Assembly: GCF_900637205.1 (NCBI RefSeq)
Contig: NZ_LR134355.1
Span: forward strand, 3,472,001-3,536,000
Source of the DNA: Mycolicibacterium chitae
GTDB lineage: Bacteria; Actinomycetota; Actinomycetes; Mycobacteriales; Mycobacteriaceae
DNA length: 64,000 nt
Direction: 5' to 3'
The notes beneath the pieces were generated by a model, which was given only the letters and a program-made list of their open reading frames with translations, did no database searches and had not been told where the DNA came from. The position numbers and the translations under genes were made by a program. Position 1 is the first letter of the stretch. Every line of letters starts with the position of its first letter. Below, in pieces: positions 26,404-35,348 of this stretch.

Positions 26404-27876
26404 TTACAGCTGCGCCCACACGGATTTCGTCTTCAGGTAGGCGTCCAACCCTTCCGGCCCGAACTCGTGGCCCCACCCGGACTGCTTGTACCCACCGAAG
26501 GGCACCGAGTGGTCGAAGACCAGCTGGCAGTTGATCGTCACGGTGCCGGCCTGCAGCTTCTTGGCCAGTGTGTGGGCACGGCTGAGGTTGGTCGTCCACG
26601 CCGTGGCGGCCAGACCGTACGGAGTCTCGTTGGCCATGGCGACCGCTTCGTCGTCGTCATCGAACGGCAGCACCGTGACCACGGGCCCGAAGATCTCTTC
26701 CTGGTAGAGCTTCAGGTCGCGGTCGACGTCGGCCAGCACGGTCGGGTGGACGAAATAGCCCTTGCGGTCGAGTCGATGTCCGCCGGTCACGACGTTGACG
26801 CCGCCCGATTTGCCCTCGTCGATGTAGCCCATGACCCGCTTCAGCTGCTTCTCGCTGATCAACGGTCCACTGACGCAACCCTCTTCGTCGGGTCCTCCGA
26901 GCTTGATGTTGTTGGCCATCATCGCGATGCCCTCCACCACCTGGTCGTAGACACCGCGCTGCACGAAGATGCGTGACCCGCAGACACACCCCTGGCCGGA
27001 GTGCACGAAGATCCCCATCGCGGCCATCATGATGGCCTGGTTGAGATCCGCGTCGTCGAAGATCAGCACCGGTGACTTGCCGCCGAGTTCGAGCATCACC
27101 TTCTTGAGGTTGCCCGCGGAAGCCCGCACGATCTCCTTGCCCACGTCCGTCGAACCGGTGAAGGCCACCTTTTCGACGTCGGGGTGGGCGGTGATCGCCG
27201 CACCCGCGGTGTGGCCGTAGCCGGTCAGGAGGTTGACGACACCCTCGGGGACACCGGCCTCGGCGATGAGCCGGTCCAGCAGGATCGCCGAAAGTGGGGT
27301 CTCCTCAGCAGGTTTCACCACGCTGCTACATCCGGCGGCCAGCGCCGGCGCGAGTTTGGCGCAGGCGTTGAAGATCGGTCCGTTCCACGGGAAGATCAGG
27401 CCGACGACGCCATAGGGTTCCTTGAGCGTGTAGGCGTGCTGGCTGACGTAGCTGTCGGATGCGATGCCGCTGGTCTTGACGTCGTAGGCGCTTCCGCTGA
27501 CCTTGCTGCACCACCCGGCGTAGTAGCGGAAGAACTCCGCCGACGTCGGGACCACCAGCCGGGACTGCATCAGCGGCATGCCCGTGTTGGCCGAGTCGAT
27601 CTGCGCGAACTCCTCGGCGTGCTCCTCGATGAGGTCGGCGATCCGCCACATGACCTTGGCGCGTTCACGCCCGGGCAGGTCGGCCCACACGCCGGCCTCG
27701 AAGGCCGCCTTGGCGCGCGCGACGGCGTCGTCGACTGCCTCGGGCCCACAGTCGGTGAACTCGGTGATCTGCTCCTCGGTCACCGGGTTGATGATCGGGA
27801 TCACCTCGCCGGTGCCGGGCCGCTTCTGGATGTCGTCCAGTACGGACTGCAGCGCCGTCGATGTCGTCGATGTCAT
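26404..27876 (-). CDS. NAD-dependent aldehyde dehydrogenase
   Basis: A 490-residue aldehyde dehydrogenase, close in style to betaine aldehyde/phenylacetaldehyde dehydrogenases. The cofactor site is FTGSTDVGKEI, the general base glutamate is in MLELGGKSP near residue 258, and the nucleophile is the cysteine in FVHSGQGCVCGSR near residue 292. The EIFGPVVTVLPF motif and the C-terminal QSGWGHEFGPEGLDAYLKTKSVW are intact. GAAGGG precedes the ATG at 27876. No operon partner is visible. It is divergent from the helix-turn-helix/nucleotidyltransferase pair. Confidence 0.92.
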   Translation of the reverse strand: MTSTTSTALQSVLDDIQKRPGTGEVIPIINPVTEEQITEFTDCGPEAVDDAVARAKAAFEAGVWADLPGRERAKVMWRIADLIEEHAEEFAQIDSANTGMPLMQSRLVVPTSAEFFRYYAGWCSKVSGSAYDVKTSGIASDSYVSQHAYTLKEPYGVVGLIFPWNGPIFNACAKLAPALAAGCSSVVKPAEETPLSAILLDRLIAEAGVPEGVVNLLTGYGHTAGAAITAHPDVEKVAFTGSTDVGKEIVRASAGNLKKVMLELGGKSPVLIFDDADLNQAIMMAAMGIFVHSGQGCVCGSRIFVQRGVYDQVVEGIAMMANNIKLGGPDEEGCVSGPLISEKQLKRVMGYIDEGKSGGVNVVTGGHRLDRKGYFVHPTVLADVDRDLKLYQEEIFGPVVTVLPFDDDDEAVAMANETPYGLAATAWTTNLSRAHTLAKKLQAGTVTINCQLVFDHSVPFGGYKQSGWGHEFGPEGLDAYLKTKSVWAQL

Positions 27877-27988
27877 TGTTGACCCTTCTCGCTCCGGGGG
27901 CACGCCGGCTCTCGGCGATATGCTGAGCACTTGCTTAGCAGCGCCCGGTGACCGGGTCAAGGCCCATCCATGCGCCATCTGCTGGACT

Positions 27989-28014
27989 TATGTAGTCGTG
28001 TAAGCGACTATATA
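27989..28014 (+). promoter_or_regulatory. palindromic operator of the HTH/nucleotidyltransferase pair
   Basis: TATGTAGTCG (27989-27998) and CGACTATATA (28005-28014) form a 10-bp inverted repeat with a single mismatch and a 6-nt spacer. It ends 4 bp before the GTG start at 28019. TATATA inside it may serve as the -10 box of a leaderless transcript, so a bound protein would block transcription. Confidence 0.6.
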
Positions 28015-28018
28015 AACC

Positions 28019-28699
28019 GTGACTGATGAGGTGCCGCTCTCCGAGGCAGCCGAGATACTCGGGGTCACACCGCGGCAAGCGCAGCGACTGGCCGCTGGCG
28101 GCGAACTCGGGTATGTGCGCCTCGTCGGCCGCACCGCTGTCGTCAAATCGGCGGCGGTCCACAGGGCCAAGAACAACGGCACCACGAGCAAGGGCCGGCC
28201 GGCGTTTCCGGCAACAGCATGGATGGCGCTGGCACTGCTGTCCGGTCGAGTACCCGACGGGCGCAACGAAATGCGCATCGCCGATCGGCTGGCGGCCATG
28301 ACCCCGATCGAAGTGGCGCGCTTCGCTCGGCGCCGCGCAACAGTAAGGAGCCTGCGCCTTACCGTGCGCATGGCGCCCGACACTCTGGTCGCCCACCTCC
28401 AGAACAAGGGGATGAAGCCGACGGGCCTGATGTCCCCGCTGGCAGTCGAATGGGGCCTGGCTGCCGACAATGCCGCGCAGATCGACGGGTACCTCTACGT
28501 CGGCCCCAACCGCACACTGCGTGATCTCAAATTGCGAGAGGATCCGGGCGGCGGTCAGATTTCATTGCGCCTGCTCGACTTTCCGGTAGACCCGCTACCC
28601 GACGCTGCGGTCGCGCTCGATCTGATGGAGTCGATGGATTCCAGGGCGCGCAGCGTCGGCAGGGACCGACTAGTAGAGATGATCGGCCTACTTCGTTGA
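28019..28699 (+). CDS. HTH-domain protein, candidate antitoxin
   Basis: A 226-residue protein. Residues 6-50 form an excisionase/MerR-type helix-turn-helix (LSEAAEILGVTPRQAQRLAAGGELGYVRLVGRTAVVKSAAVHRA). The rest is helical with no recognised family; its C-terminal part (TLVAHLQNKG to the end) may bind the partner. It overlaps the downstream nucleotidyltransferase by 4 bp and starts right behind a palindrome, the arrangement of an autoregulated antitoxin such as the MenA proteins of M. tuberculosis. The GTG start lacks a ribosome binding site. Base composition is visibly less GC-rich than in neighbouring genes, suggesting acquisition. The antitoxin role is inferred. Confidence 0.65.
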   Translation: MTDEVPLSEAAEILGVTPRQAQRLAAGGELGYVRLVGRTAVVKSAAVHRAKNNGTTSKGRPAFPATAWMALALLSGRVPDGRNEMRIADRLAAMTPIEVARFARRRATVRSLRLTVRMAPDTLVAHLQNKGMKPTGLMSPLAVEWGLAADNAAQIDGYLYVGPNRTLRDLKLREDPGGGQISLRLLDFPVDPLPDAAVALDLMESMDSRARSVGRDRLVEMIGLLR

Positions 28700-29463
28700 C
28701 CGAGCGAGAGCGCTGGGACATCAGTCCCCCACCGGGCGGTTGGGCGCACCCGTGGCCGCTCGCCGTCGAAGTCGCCGCCGCGTTACCCGAATTCAGCTGG
28801 ACGCTTGTCGGCGGACTGATGGTGCAGGTTCACGCCGCGCGTATTGGCGTGCGACATCGGCCAACCGAGGACATCGACATCGTGTTGCACGTCGAGACGG
28901 ACGCAATTAGCTTCGCAGGCGCTCGCGAACGACTCGAGAACCTTGGCTTCGTGCTGCGGAGACCGAATAAACCGAACGGGTTCATCCACTGTTTCGAACG
29001 CGGTTCCGACATTGTCGACGTGATGGTCGCAGATCACCTGCAGCACCCACCGAAGGCCCTGGGCCATCGCGTGTTTCGGGTACCCGGCAGCACTGGAGCA
29101 TTACAGCGCACGGTGAACGTCACCCTTCACATTGATTCGAAACCAGTGCGGTTCAGCCTGCCCTCCGTGATAGCGGCCCTTGGCCTGAAAGGCGCGGCCT
29201 ACACCGCTGACAACCGGGATGCGGAGCGCCACCTCCGGGACGCGGCGGTCCTCGCCTGCTGCATCGACGATCCCGAGGCCGTCGCTGACCAGGTGCGCGG
29301 CAGCGACCGCGGACGCATCCGGAAGCTCTGGCATGAACTCAAAGCACAGCAACATCCGGCCTGGCTGCTGATCGAGAGCACCGAGCAGCGGGAGTACGGG
29401 TACAACGCCCTCTCAGATCTGGTCGAGTTGCTGCTGGGTTCCGGCCAGTCGCCGCGCCCATAG
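28696..29463 (+). CDS. AbiEii/MenT-like nucleotidyltransferase, candidate toxin
   Basis: A 255-residue protein of the DNA polymerase beta-like nucleotidyltransferase superfamily. The core is WTLVGGLMVQVHAARIGVRHRPTEDIDIVL near residues 35-66: a GG motif followed by a DxD pair (D59 and D61), as in AbiEii and MenT toxins. These modify tRNA or other nucleotides and stop growth or abort phage infection. A third acidic position may be in SDIVDVMVADH near 97-107. The C-terminal half is helical. The TTG start is inside the stop of the upstream gene (TTGA). The short length and odd codon use fit a mobile toxin-antitoxin or defence cassette. Confidence 0.72.
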   Translation: MTERERWDISPPPGGWAHPWPLAVEVAAALPEFSWTLVGGLMVQVHAARIGVRHRPTEDIDIVLHVETDAISFAGARERLENLGFVLRRPNKPNGFIHCFERGSDIVDVMVADHLQHPPKALGHRVFRVPGSTGALQRTVNVTLHIDSKPVRFSLPSVIAALGLKGAAYTADNRDAERHLRDAAVLACCIDDPEAVADQVRGSDRGRIRKLWHELKAQQHPAWLLIESTEQREYGYNALSDLVELLLGSGQSPRP

Positions 29464-29533
29464 GCATTCCTACGAGCAACAACCGAAGCCGCGGAGCCCC
29501 GCTGTTGTCGCTGCCACCCACACCAAGCCCTAG

Positions 29534-29583
29534 CCAGATAGATGCCCCATCTGGCAAGATGCCCCTACGTCTGTTTAGTAGAC
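29534..29583 (+). promoter_or_regulatory. repeat-rich control region before the monooxygenase
   Basis: CCAGAT (29534-29539) and ATCTGG (29549-29554) form an inverted repeat. AGATGCCCC occurs twice (29540-29548 and 29557-29565). GTCT (29569-29572) and AGAC (29580-29583) flank GTTTAGT. The cluster lies just upstream of the ATG at 29620 and is the likely binding area for the TetR protein encoded next. Confidence 0.45.
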
Positions 29584-29619
29584 ACACCGTCCAGCGAGAT
29601 TTGCGAGGAGCGCGACGAG

Positions 29620-31446
29620 ATGCCAGAAGCGGCCACTTCCCTGGGACCCAAGCCGGCGGAGTACGACGCCGAGTGGGTGCGCGCGAAGTACGCGATCGAA
29701 CGCGACAAGCGCCTGCGGCCCGACGCGGTGGACCAGTTCGTCGAGGTCACCGCCGATTTCTCGCATTACGCCGACGACCCGTGGACCGAACGGGTCGAGC
29801 GCGACCCGGTGCGCGACCACGTGCAGGTGGCGATCATCGGCGCGGGTTTGGGCAGCATCCTGGCCGCGGCGCGCCTGCAGGAAGCCGGCATCACCGACAT
29901 CCGGATGATCGACACCGCCGGCGACTTCGGCGGCACCTGGTACTGGAACCGCTACCCGGGCGTGCAGTGCGACGTCGAGTCCTACATCTACCTGCCGCTG
30001 CTCGAAGAACTGGACTACATCCCGAGCGAGCGCTACGCCCATGGCCCGGAGATCCGGGAGCACCTGCAGAACTGCGCCAAGCATTACGGCTTGTACGAGA
30101 ACGCGCTGCTGCAGACCACCGTCACCGGCATGCAGTGGGACGAGCAGGCCACGCAGTGGCGGATCACCACCGACCGCGGCGACGACTTCACCGCGACCAT
30201 GGTCGCGGTGTCGCCGGGGTCGCTGACCCGCCCGAAACTTCCCGGCATCCCGGGGATCAACGAGTTCCGCGGCCACACCTTCCACACCAGCCGCTGGGAC
30301 TTCGACTACACCGGCGGCGACGAGACGGGCGGGCTGACCAAGTTGGCCGACAAGCGCGTCGGCGTCATCGGCACCGGTTCCACCGGGCTCCAATGCATTC
30401 CACACCTGGGTGAGCATGCCGAGCAGCTGTATGTGTTCCAGCGGACCCCGAGCACGGTCTCCGAGCGCGGCAACCGGCCCACCGATCCGCAGTGGGCGGC
30501 CACCCTCGGGCCCGGTTGGCAGCGCGAGCGGATGGAGAACTTCACCCGGGTGACGTGCGGTGTCGAGATGGAACTCGATCTCACCGACGACGGCTGGACC
30601 CAGAAGGCGCTCGCGCTCTCCGAACCCGCCGTGGCCCGGGAGACCGCGCGCCTGGGCCGGGAAATGAGCCTCGAGGAGATCACCGAATTTCTCTTCCGCG
30701 CCGACTGGGATGCGATGGAGCGGTTGCGCGCGCGCATCGATGCCACGGTGCGCGACCCCAAAACCGCTGAGGCGCTGAAGCCCTGGTACCGGCTCAACTG
30801 CAAGCGGCCGGGCTATCACGACCAGTACCTGGACACCTTCAACCGGCCGAACGTCACCCTGGTCGACACCGACGGCCGCGGGGTGGAGCGTTTCACCGAG
30901 ACCGCCGTGGTGGTCGACGGGGTGGCGTACGAACTCGACGCGCTGGTGTTCGCCACCGGATTCGAGGTGGGCACCGAGTTCACCCGTCGGCTCGGGTTCG
31001 AGATCGTCGGCCGCGACGGCGTGGCGCTGTCGCAGAAGTGGGCCAAGGGCATGCGGACGCTGCACGGCCTGCAGACCCACGGCTTCCCGAACTGTTTCTT
31101 CCTCGGCTACACCCAGTCCGGGGTCTCCCCCAACTACACCCACACCGCCGAGGAGCGCGCGCAGCACTTCGCCTATCTGGTGCGCACTTTCGTCGAGCGC
31201 GGCGCGTCGACCATCGAGGCCACCCAGGCCGCCGAGGAACAGTGGCTGGCGGCCATGGAGGCCTCGTCGGAGAAGCCCAAGGCCTTCTACGCCGAGTGCA
31301 CGCCGAGCTATCTGAGCTCCGAGGGCGACAAGGAGAACCCGCACGGGATGCTGTCGACGAACTTCGGCGGCAAGCCCGTCGAGTTCTTCGACATGCTGGC
31401 GAAGTGGCGCGCGAACGGTCGGCTCGAGGGCGTGATCCTCGCGTGA
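29620..31446 (+). CDS. flavin-containing (Baeyer-Villiger type) monooxygenase
   Basis: A 608-residue FAD/NADPH monooxygenase. The FAD fold is VAIIGAGLGSILAAARLQEAG near residue 69, the Baeyer-Villiger fingerprint is FRGHTFHTSRWDFD (FxGxxxHxxxW), and the NADPH fold is VGVIGTGSTGLQ. GTWYWNRYPGVQCDVES is typical of ketone-converting family members. It inserts oxygen into ketones to give esters, for example in steroid or cyclic ketone breakdown. The ATG at 29620 has GAGGAG upstream. Its stop overlaps the TetR start (GTGA), and an LLM monooxygenase gene follows. Confidence 0.92.
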   Translation: MPEAATSLGPKPAEYDAEWVRAKYAIERDKRLRPDAVDQFVEVTADFSHYADDPWTERVERDPVRDHVQVAIIGAGLGSILAAARLQEAGITDIRMIDTAGDFGGTWYWNRYPGVQCDVESYIYLPLLEELDYIPSERYAHGPEIREHLQNCAKHYGLYENALLQTTVTGMQWDEQATQWRITTDRGDDFTATMVAVSPGSLTRPKLPGIPGINEFRGHTFHTSRWDFDYTGGDETGGLTKLADKRVGVIGTGSTGLQCIPHLGEHAEQLYVFQRTPSTVSERGNRPTDPQWAATLGPGWQRERMENFTRVTCGVEMELDLTDDGWTQKALALSEPAVARETARLGREMSLEEITEFLFRADWDAMERLRARIDATVRDPKTAEALKPWYRLNCKRPGYHDQYLDTFNRPNVTLVDTDGRGVERFTETAVVVDGVAYELDALVFATGFEVGTEFTRRLGFEIVGRDGVALSQKWAKGMRTLHGLQTHGFPNCFFLGYTQSGVSPNYTHTAEERAQHFAYLVRTFVERGASTIEATQAAEEQWLAAMEASSEKPKAFYAECTPSYLSSEGDKENPHGMLSTNFGGKPVEFFDMLAKWRANGRLEGVILA

Positions 31447-32057
31447 CCGACACCACGGCCGCCACCGAAACCGAGGACGCCGCACCGAAGCTCACGATGC
31501 GCGACCGGCACCGCATCATGACCCGCGAGCACATCGAGTCCGCGGCCCTGGAGGCGTTCGCCGAACGGGGCTACGTCGCGGTCACCATCGACGACATCGT
31601 GCGGCGCGCCGGGATTGGCCGCGCCACGTTCTACCTGCATTTCGACAGCAAGGCCGCGGTGCTGCGGGAACTGCGCAACACCCGGATGACGGTCTGGTCG
31701 CAGGAGGACGCGCCGCGCGGCGGCAAGTCGGGGCGCCCGTCCATCCGCGCCTTCTTCGAGAAGGTGGTCGACTTCTACACCTCGGCCCCGGAGCTCTACA
31801 CCGCCCTGCATCAGGCCCGCGCGGCCGACCCGGAGTTCGCCGGGGCGCACCGCGCCACCATGGAGGCCAACGTCGAGGAGTGGGCGCGCTCCGACGCCAT
31901 GCCGGGCGCCACCGAGGCGCAGCTGCGGCTGGCCATCGCGATGATGTACACCATGGTCGACTCCTTCATGCACCTCTGGCTGGTCGACGGTTGGCCGCTG
32001 GACCGCGAGGCCGCCATCGAGGCGATGACCGACGCCCTGCACGCCACCATGCGCTGA
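31443..32057 (+). CDS. TetR family transcriptional regulator
   Basis: A 204-residue TetR regulator. After an acidic 20-residue leader the DNA-binding domain reads FAERGYVAVTIDDIVRRAGIGRATFYLHFDSKAAVLREL. The C-terminal domain contains FFEKVVDFYTSAPELYTALHQARAADPEF. It is the middle gene of a three-gene unit, starting in the stop codon of the monooxygenase gene, so the operon is probably autoregulated through the repeat region at 29534-29583. Confidence 0.87.
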   Translation: MTDTTAATETEDAAPKLTMRDRHRIMTREHIESAALEAFAERGYVAVTIDDIVRRAGIGRATFYLHFDSKAAVLRELRNTRMTVWSQEDAPRGGKSGRPSIRAFFEKVVDFYTSAPELYTALHQARAADPEFAGAHRATMEANVEEWARSDAMPGATEAQLRLAIAMMYTMVDSFMHLWLVDGWPLDREAAIEAMTDALHATMR

Positions 32058-32086
32058 ACTCCCCGAGAACCCTTGATAGGAGCACG

Positions 32087-33385
32087 ATGTCGGAAAAACG
32101 TTATCTGCATCTGAACCTGGTGGCCAACGACATCAACCTGCACCAGGGGGCGTACGGCAACGAGCAGGCGCACGGCATCCCCGCGCGCAGCACCTTCGAG
32201 CGCCTGCTCGAGTACGGCCGCTTCGGCGACGAGGGGCTGTTCACCGCGCTGTTCGTCGGGGACATCCCGGGCATGCAGGGATCACCGGCCTTCGACGGCG
32301 GCCCCGCCGAACCCATCACCGCGCTGACCGCAATCTCCCAGCACACCAAGCATGTTGGGCTCATCGCGACGGCGTCGACGACGTTCTACGACCCCTACAA
32401 CCTGGCCCGCCTGCTGGCCTCCCTCGACCAAGCCTCCGACGGGCGCGCCGGCTACAACGCGGTGACCTCGGTGATCGACGACTTCGCGCTGAACTACAAC
32501 CTGGTGCGCCACCTGGACCGCGAGGAGCGCTATGCGCGGGCCGACGAGTTCCTGCAGGTGCTGCGGGGGCTGTGGGACCACCGCGAACTGCGCCGCGATC
32601 CCGACGGCCTGACCCGGTTCTACGCGACGCCGATCAATCACCGCGGCAACCTGTTTCAGGTCACCGGCCCGCTCAACGTCGCACCCAGCCGGCAGGGCCG
32701 GCCGCTCATCGCCCAGGCCGGCGGCTCCGGGGCGGGCATCCGCGTGGCCGCCAAGCACGCCGAGATGGTGTTCACCAACTCCTCGACCCGCGACACCGCC
32801 GCCGTCTACCGCGAGACCCTGGACAAGGCGCTCGCCGAGCAGGGCCGCAGCCCGGGCTCGGTGCCGGCGATCCCCGGGCTCATCCCGTACCTCGGCCGCA
32901 CCGCCAAGGAGGCCGAGGAAAAGCTGCACGAGTTGGACAGTCACGTCGACTGGGCGCCCATCGCGCCCTTCGCGTTGGGCCAGTTCGGCATCCAGATCCC
33001 GGTGGGCGACATCAACGAGGCGTTCCCCGTCGACCTGCTGCCGCGCCCCGAGGACGTCGAGAAGACCATCAAGAGCACCTTCGGCAACTACGTCGGGCTC
33101 TACAACTGGATCCAGGAACGGCCCGGGGTCACCGTCCGCGACGTCGTCGCGCAGGCGGTGGGCCGCGGCGGCGCCACGCACCGCAAGTTCGTCGGCTCCT
33201 ACGACGACCTGGTCGACGACTTCGCGGCCTGGCACTCCGACGGCAACGTCGGCGGATTCAACCTGATGTTCTCAGCCGGGGCGCAGTCCATCCGGGAGTT
33301 CATCGACGAGGTGGTCCCCCGGCTCATCGACCGCGGGATCTACCGCGGCACCCCACACGATCGCCCGCTGCGCGAAAGGTTCTGA
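32087..33385 (+). CDS. LLM flavin monooxygenase of the NtaA/SnaA/DszA type
   Basis: A 432-residue FMNH2-dependent monooxygenase. The typical opening is LHLNLVANDINLHQGAYG, then LFTALFVGDIPGMQG, then FYDPYNLARLLASLDQASDGRAGYNAVTS, which matches the nitrilotriacetate/dibenzothiophene sulfone monooxygenase group. The size agrees. It would need a separate flavin reductase, and none is adjacent. ATAGGAG lies before the ATG at 32087. Co-transcription with the Baeyer-Villiger enzyme suggests successive oxygenation of one substrate. Confidence 0.88.
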   Translation: MSEKRYLHLNLVANDINLHQGAYGNEQAHGIPARSTFERLLEYGRFGDEGLFTALFVGDIPGMQGSPAFDGGPAEPITALTAISQHTKHVGLIATASTTFYDPYNLARLLASLDQASDGRAGYNAVTSVIDDFALNYNLVRHLDREERYARADEFLQVLRGLWDHRELRRDPDGLTRFYATPINHRGNLFQVTGPLNVAPSRQGRPLIAQAGGSGAGIRVAAKHAEMVFTNSSTRDTAAVYRETLDKALAEQGRSPGSVPAIPGLIPYLGRTAKEAEEKLHELDSHVDWAPIAPFALGQFGIQIPVGDINEAFPVDLLPRPEDVEKTIKSTFGNYVGLYNWIQERPGVTVRDVVAQAVGRGGATHRKFVGSYDDLVDDFAAWHSDGNVGGFNLMFSAGAQSIREFIDEVVPRLIDRGIYRGTPHDRPLRERF

Positions 33386-33424
33386 GGGCAAGTTTCGGCT
33401 CGGCCTGCCACGGCCGTCGAACAG

Positions 33425-34009
33425 TCAGGAAGCCAGCAACGCCCGGGCGTTATCCAACCCCGCCCTGAGGATCTGGTCCACGGCCTGCTCGTCTGCCATC
33501 GCTCGCGCCAACTGCAAGCTCGAGATGAGCACAGTCATCAGTCCGACCGCCCGCGTCTTGGCCAGTGCGTGGTCAAGGGACCAATCCGAGGTCAGCCGTT
33601 TTGCCACCTCATCCACGATGACGGCGATGCCGCGCTGATAGGCGGCACCAATATCTCCGCCCTGGCGCGCGATCTCATCGAGCAGCGCAGCGGAGGGGCA
33701 CCCGTTGGCGACGTCCAGGCGGTGCTCCGGCGACAGATACCAAGTGACATAGGCGATCAGAGCTTCACGCCCCTCGGGGAGCTGAGCGATCGCAGCGGCC
33801 TGCGCGTCGAGCTGGTCGGCAACCACGGCAGCGATGAGGTCGCTCTTTGAGGCGAAGTGCGCGTAGAAGGCACCGTTGGTCAGTCCCGCATCGGACATCA
33901 ACGCCGCGATGCCGGCCCCGTCGATTCCGTCCTGCTTGAGACGACGACCAGCCGTCTCGATGATCCGTCGCCGCGTCGCTTCCTTGTGATCACTGGCGTA
34001 TCTGGCCAT
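33425..34009 (-). CDS. TetR family transcriptional regulator
   Basis: A 194-residue TetR regulator of the TetR_C_36/LmrA-YxaF-like subgroup. The DNA-binding domain reads RRRIIETAGRRLKQDGIDGAGIAALMSDAGLTNGAFYAHFASKSDLI. The C-terminal domain contains YLSPEHRLDVANGCPSAALLDEIARQ, typical of this subgroup. GGGAGG lies near the ATG. It is divergent from the OYE-SDR-hydrolase operon, and an AT-rich palindrome fills the 82-bp gap, so it probably represses that operon. Confidence 0.88.
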   Translation of the reverse strand: MARYASDHKEATRRRIIETAGRRLKQDGIDGAGIAALMSDAGLTNGAFYAHFASKSDLIAAVVADQLDAQAAAIAQLPEGREALIAYVTWYLSPEHRLDVANGCPSAALLDEIARQGGDIGAAYQRGIAVIVDEVAKRLTSDWSLDHALAKTRAVGLMTVLISSLQLARAMADEQAVDQILRAGLDNARALLAS

Positions 34010-34046
34010 CGAGCCTCCCTTGATTCGTTGGCCTTGACTATATGTC

Positions 34047-34064
34047 GATCATAATATTATGGTC
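34047..34064. promoter_or_regulatory. AT-rich TetR operator and promoter
   Basis: CATAATATTATG (34050-34061) is a perfect palindrome, extended to 18 bp (34047-34064) with one mismatched pair. TCATAAT is repeated nearby at 34063-34069. TTGACT (34034-34039) with TATGGT (34058-34063) could be the promoter, overlapped by the operator. Confidence 0.6.
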
Positions 34065-34091
34065 ATAATCCAATCAACTTCTGGAGTGACC

Positions 34092-35348
34092 GTGACCGAT
34101 CCGATAGCGAACCTGAGTGATCCGCTTGACCTTCCCTGTGGCCTACGCCTGCCGAACCGCATCGCCAAGGCGGCGATGAGCGAAGCGCTGGCCGGCAGCG
34201 ATCACGCGCCGAACGAGCAGTTGGCATGCCTCTACCGCCGCTGGGGGAAAGGCGGCTACGGCCTGCTCATCACCGGCAATGTGGCGGTGGACCGCACGCA
34301 GTTGGGTGAGCCCGGCAACGTCGTCATCGAAGACGACCGCGACCACGACGCTTTGGCCTCGTGGGCGAAGGCGGCTCATGACGGCGGCACTCCCATCTTC
34401 GTTCAGTTGAACCATCCCGGCCGGCAAGCCAACCCACTCAACCTCGGCCACACTCCCGTCGCTCCCAGCGCGGTCGGCTTGGCGATGCCCGGTGCAGCGA
34501 CACCGCGCGCGCTGAGCGCCGTCGAGATCGAGGACATCATTGATCGCTTCGCCCGGGCCGCGGTCGTCTGCGAGGCGGCCGGGTTCGATGGCGTTCAGAT
34601 CCATGCCGCCCATGGCTACCTCGTCACCCAATTCCTCTCTCCCCTGGCGAATCTGCGCACCGACGAGTGGGGAGGTGACCCAGAACGACGCATGCGGTTC
34701 CTGCTCGAAATCGTCCGGCGCACTCGAAAGGCTGTCAGCCCGGGGTTCGCGGTCAGTGTCAAGCTCAACTCGGCAGACTTCCAGAAGGGCGGCTTCACCG
34801 AGGCTGAGTCACGTGACGTCGTGGCAGCCCTCGTCGCCGAAGGCGTTGACCTCATCGAGATCAGCGGCGGCAGCTACGAGTCGCCCGCCATGTCGGGCTC
34901 CGCGGCGGCGAGCACGCGTGCCCGCGAGGCGTACTTCCTCGAGTACGCGGCCTCCGTCAAGGAGGTGGCAGGTGGTGTGCCGATCGCGGTCACCGGGGGC
35001 TTCCGGACCCACAGAGGTATGAACTCGGCCGTGGCCAGCGGTGAGTGCGACCTCGTGGGCATCGCACGTCCGTCGGTCACCAATCCCGAGGCGGCCTCTG
35101 ACATCCTCGCCGACGAGAGCGCCGAGTTGAAGGCGCACGAGATCAAATATGGGCTTCGCCCGATCCTGGGCAGGGTCGCCGACCTCAAGCAGCTCGACGG
35201 ACTTCTCAACATCAGCTGGAACACCGACCAGCTGCACCGGCTGAGCCGTGGCGAGGAGCCGGACCTCACGCGTGGGCCGCTCAAGACCACGGCCGCGATG
35301 GTGCGTCGCAACGGCCGCGTCGCCTTCGGCAAGCGGCGGGGCCTGTGA
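34092..35348 (+). CDS. NADH:flavin oxidoreductase, old yellow enzyme family
   Basis: A 418-residue FMN-dependent enoate reductase of the old yellow enzyme family. Family marks include LPNRIAKAAMSEALA near residue 18, LNHPGRQ, FDGVQIHAAHGYLVTQFLSPLANLRTDEWGG with the substrate-binding H-x-x-H-like motif, SVKLNSADFQKGGF and PIAVTGGFRT. It reduces activated carbon-carbon double bonds. The GTG at 34092 is chosen because GGAG lies 5 nt upstream; frames from 34059 and 34086 are possible. Its stop overlaps the SDR start. Confidence 0.9.
   Translation: MTDPIANLSDPLDLPCGLRLPNRIAKAAMSEALAGSDHAPNEQLACLYRRWGKGGYGLLITGNVAVDRTQLGEPGNVVIEDDRDHDALASWAKAAHDGGTPIFVQLNHPGRQANPLNLGHTPVAPSAVGLAMPGAATPRALSAVEIEDIIDRFARAAVVCEAAGFDGVQIHAAHGYLVTQFLSPLANLRTDEWGGDPERRMRFLLEIVRRTRKAVSPGFAVSVKLNSADFQKGGFTEAESRDVVAALVAEGVDLIEISGGSYESPAMSGSAAASTRAREAYFLEYAASVKEVAGGVPIAVTGGFRTHRGMNSAVASGECDLVGIARPSVTNPEAASDILADESAELKAHEIKYGLRPILGRVADLKQLDGLLNISWNTDQLHRLSRGEEPDLTRGPLKTTAAMVRRNGRVAFGKRRGL

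Noticed and set aside
28019..28699. Phage excisionase or integrase remnant because of the excisionase-type helix-turn-helix
   Set aside because: The protein is 226 residues, overlaps a nucleotidyltransferase, and no integrase or attachment repeat is nearby.
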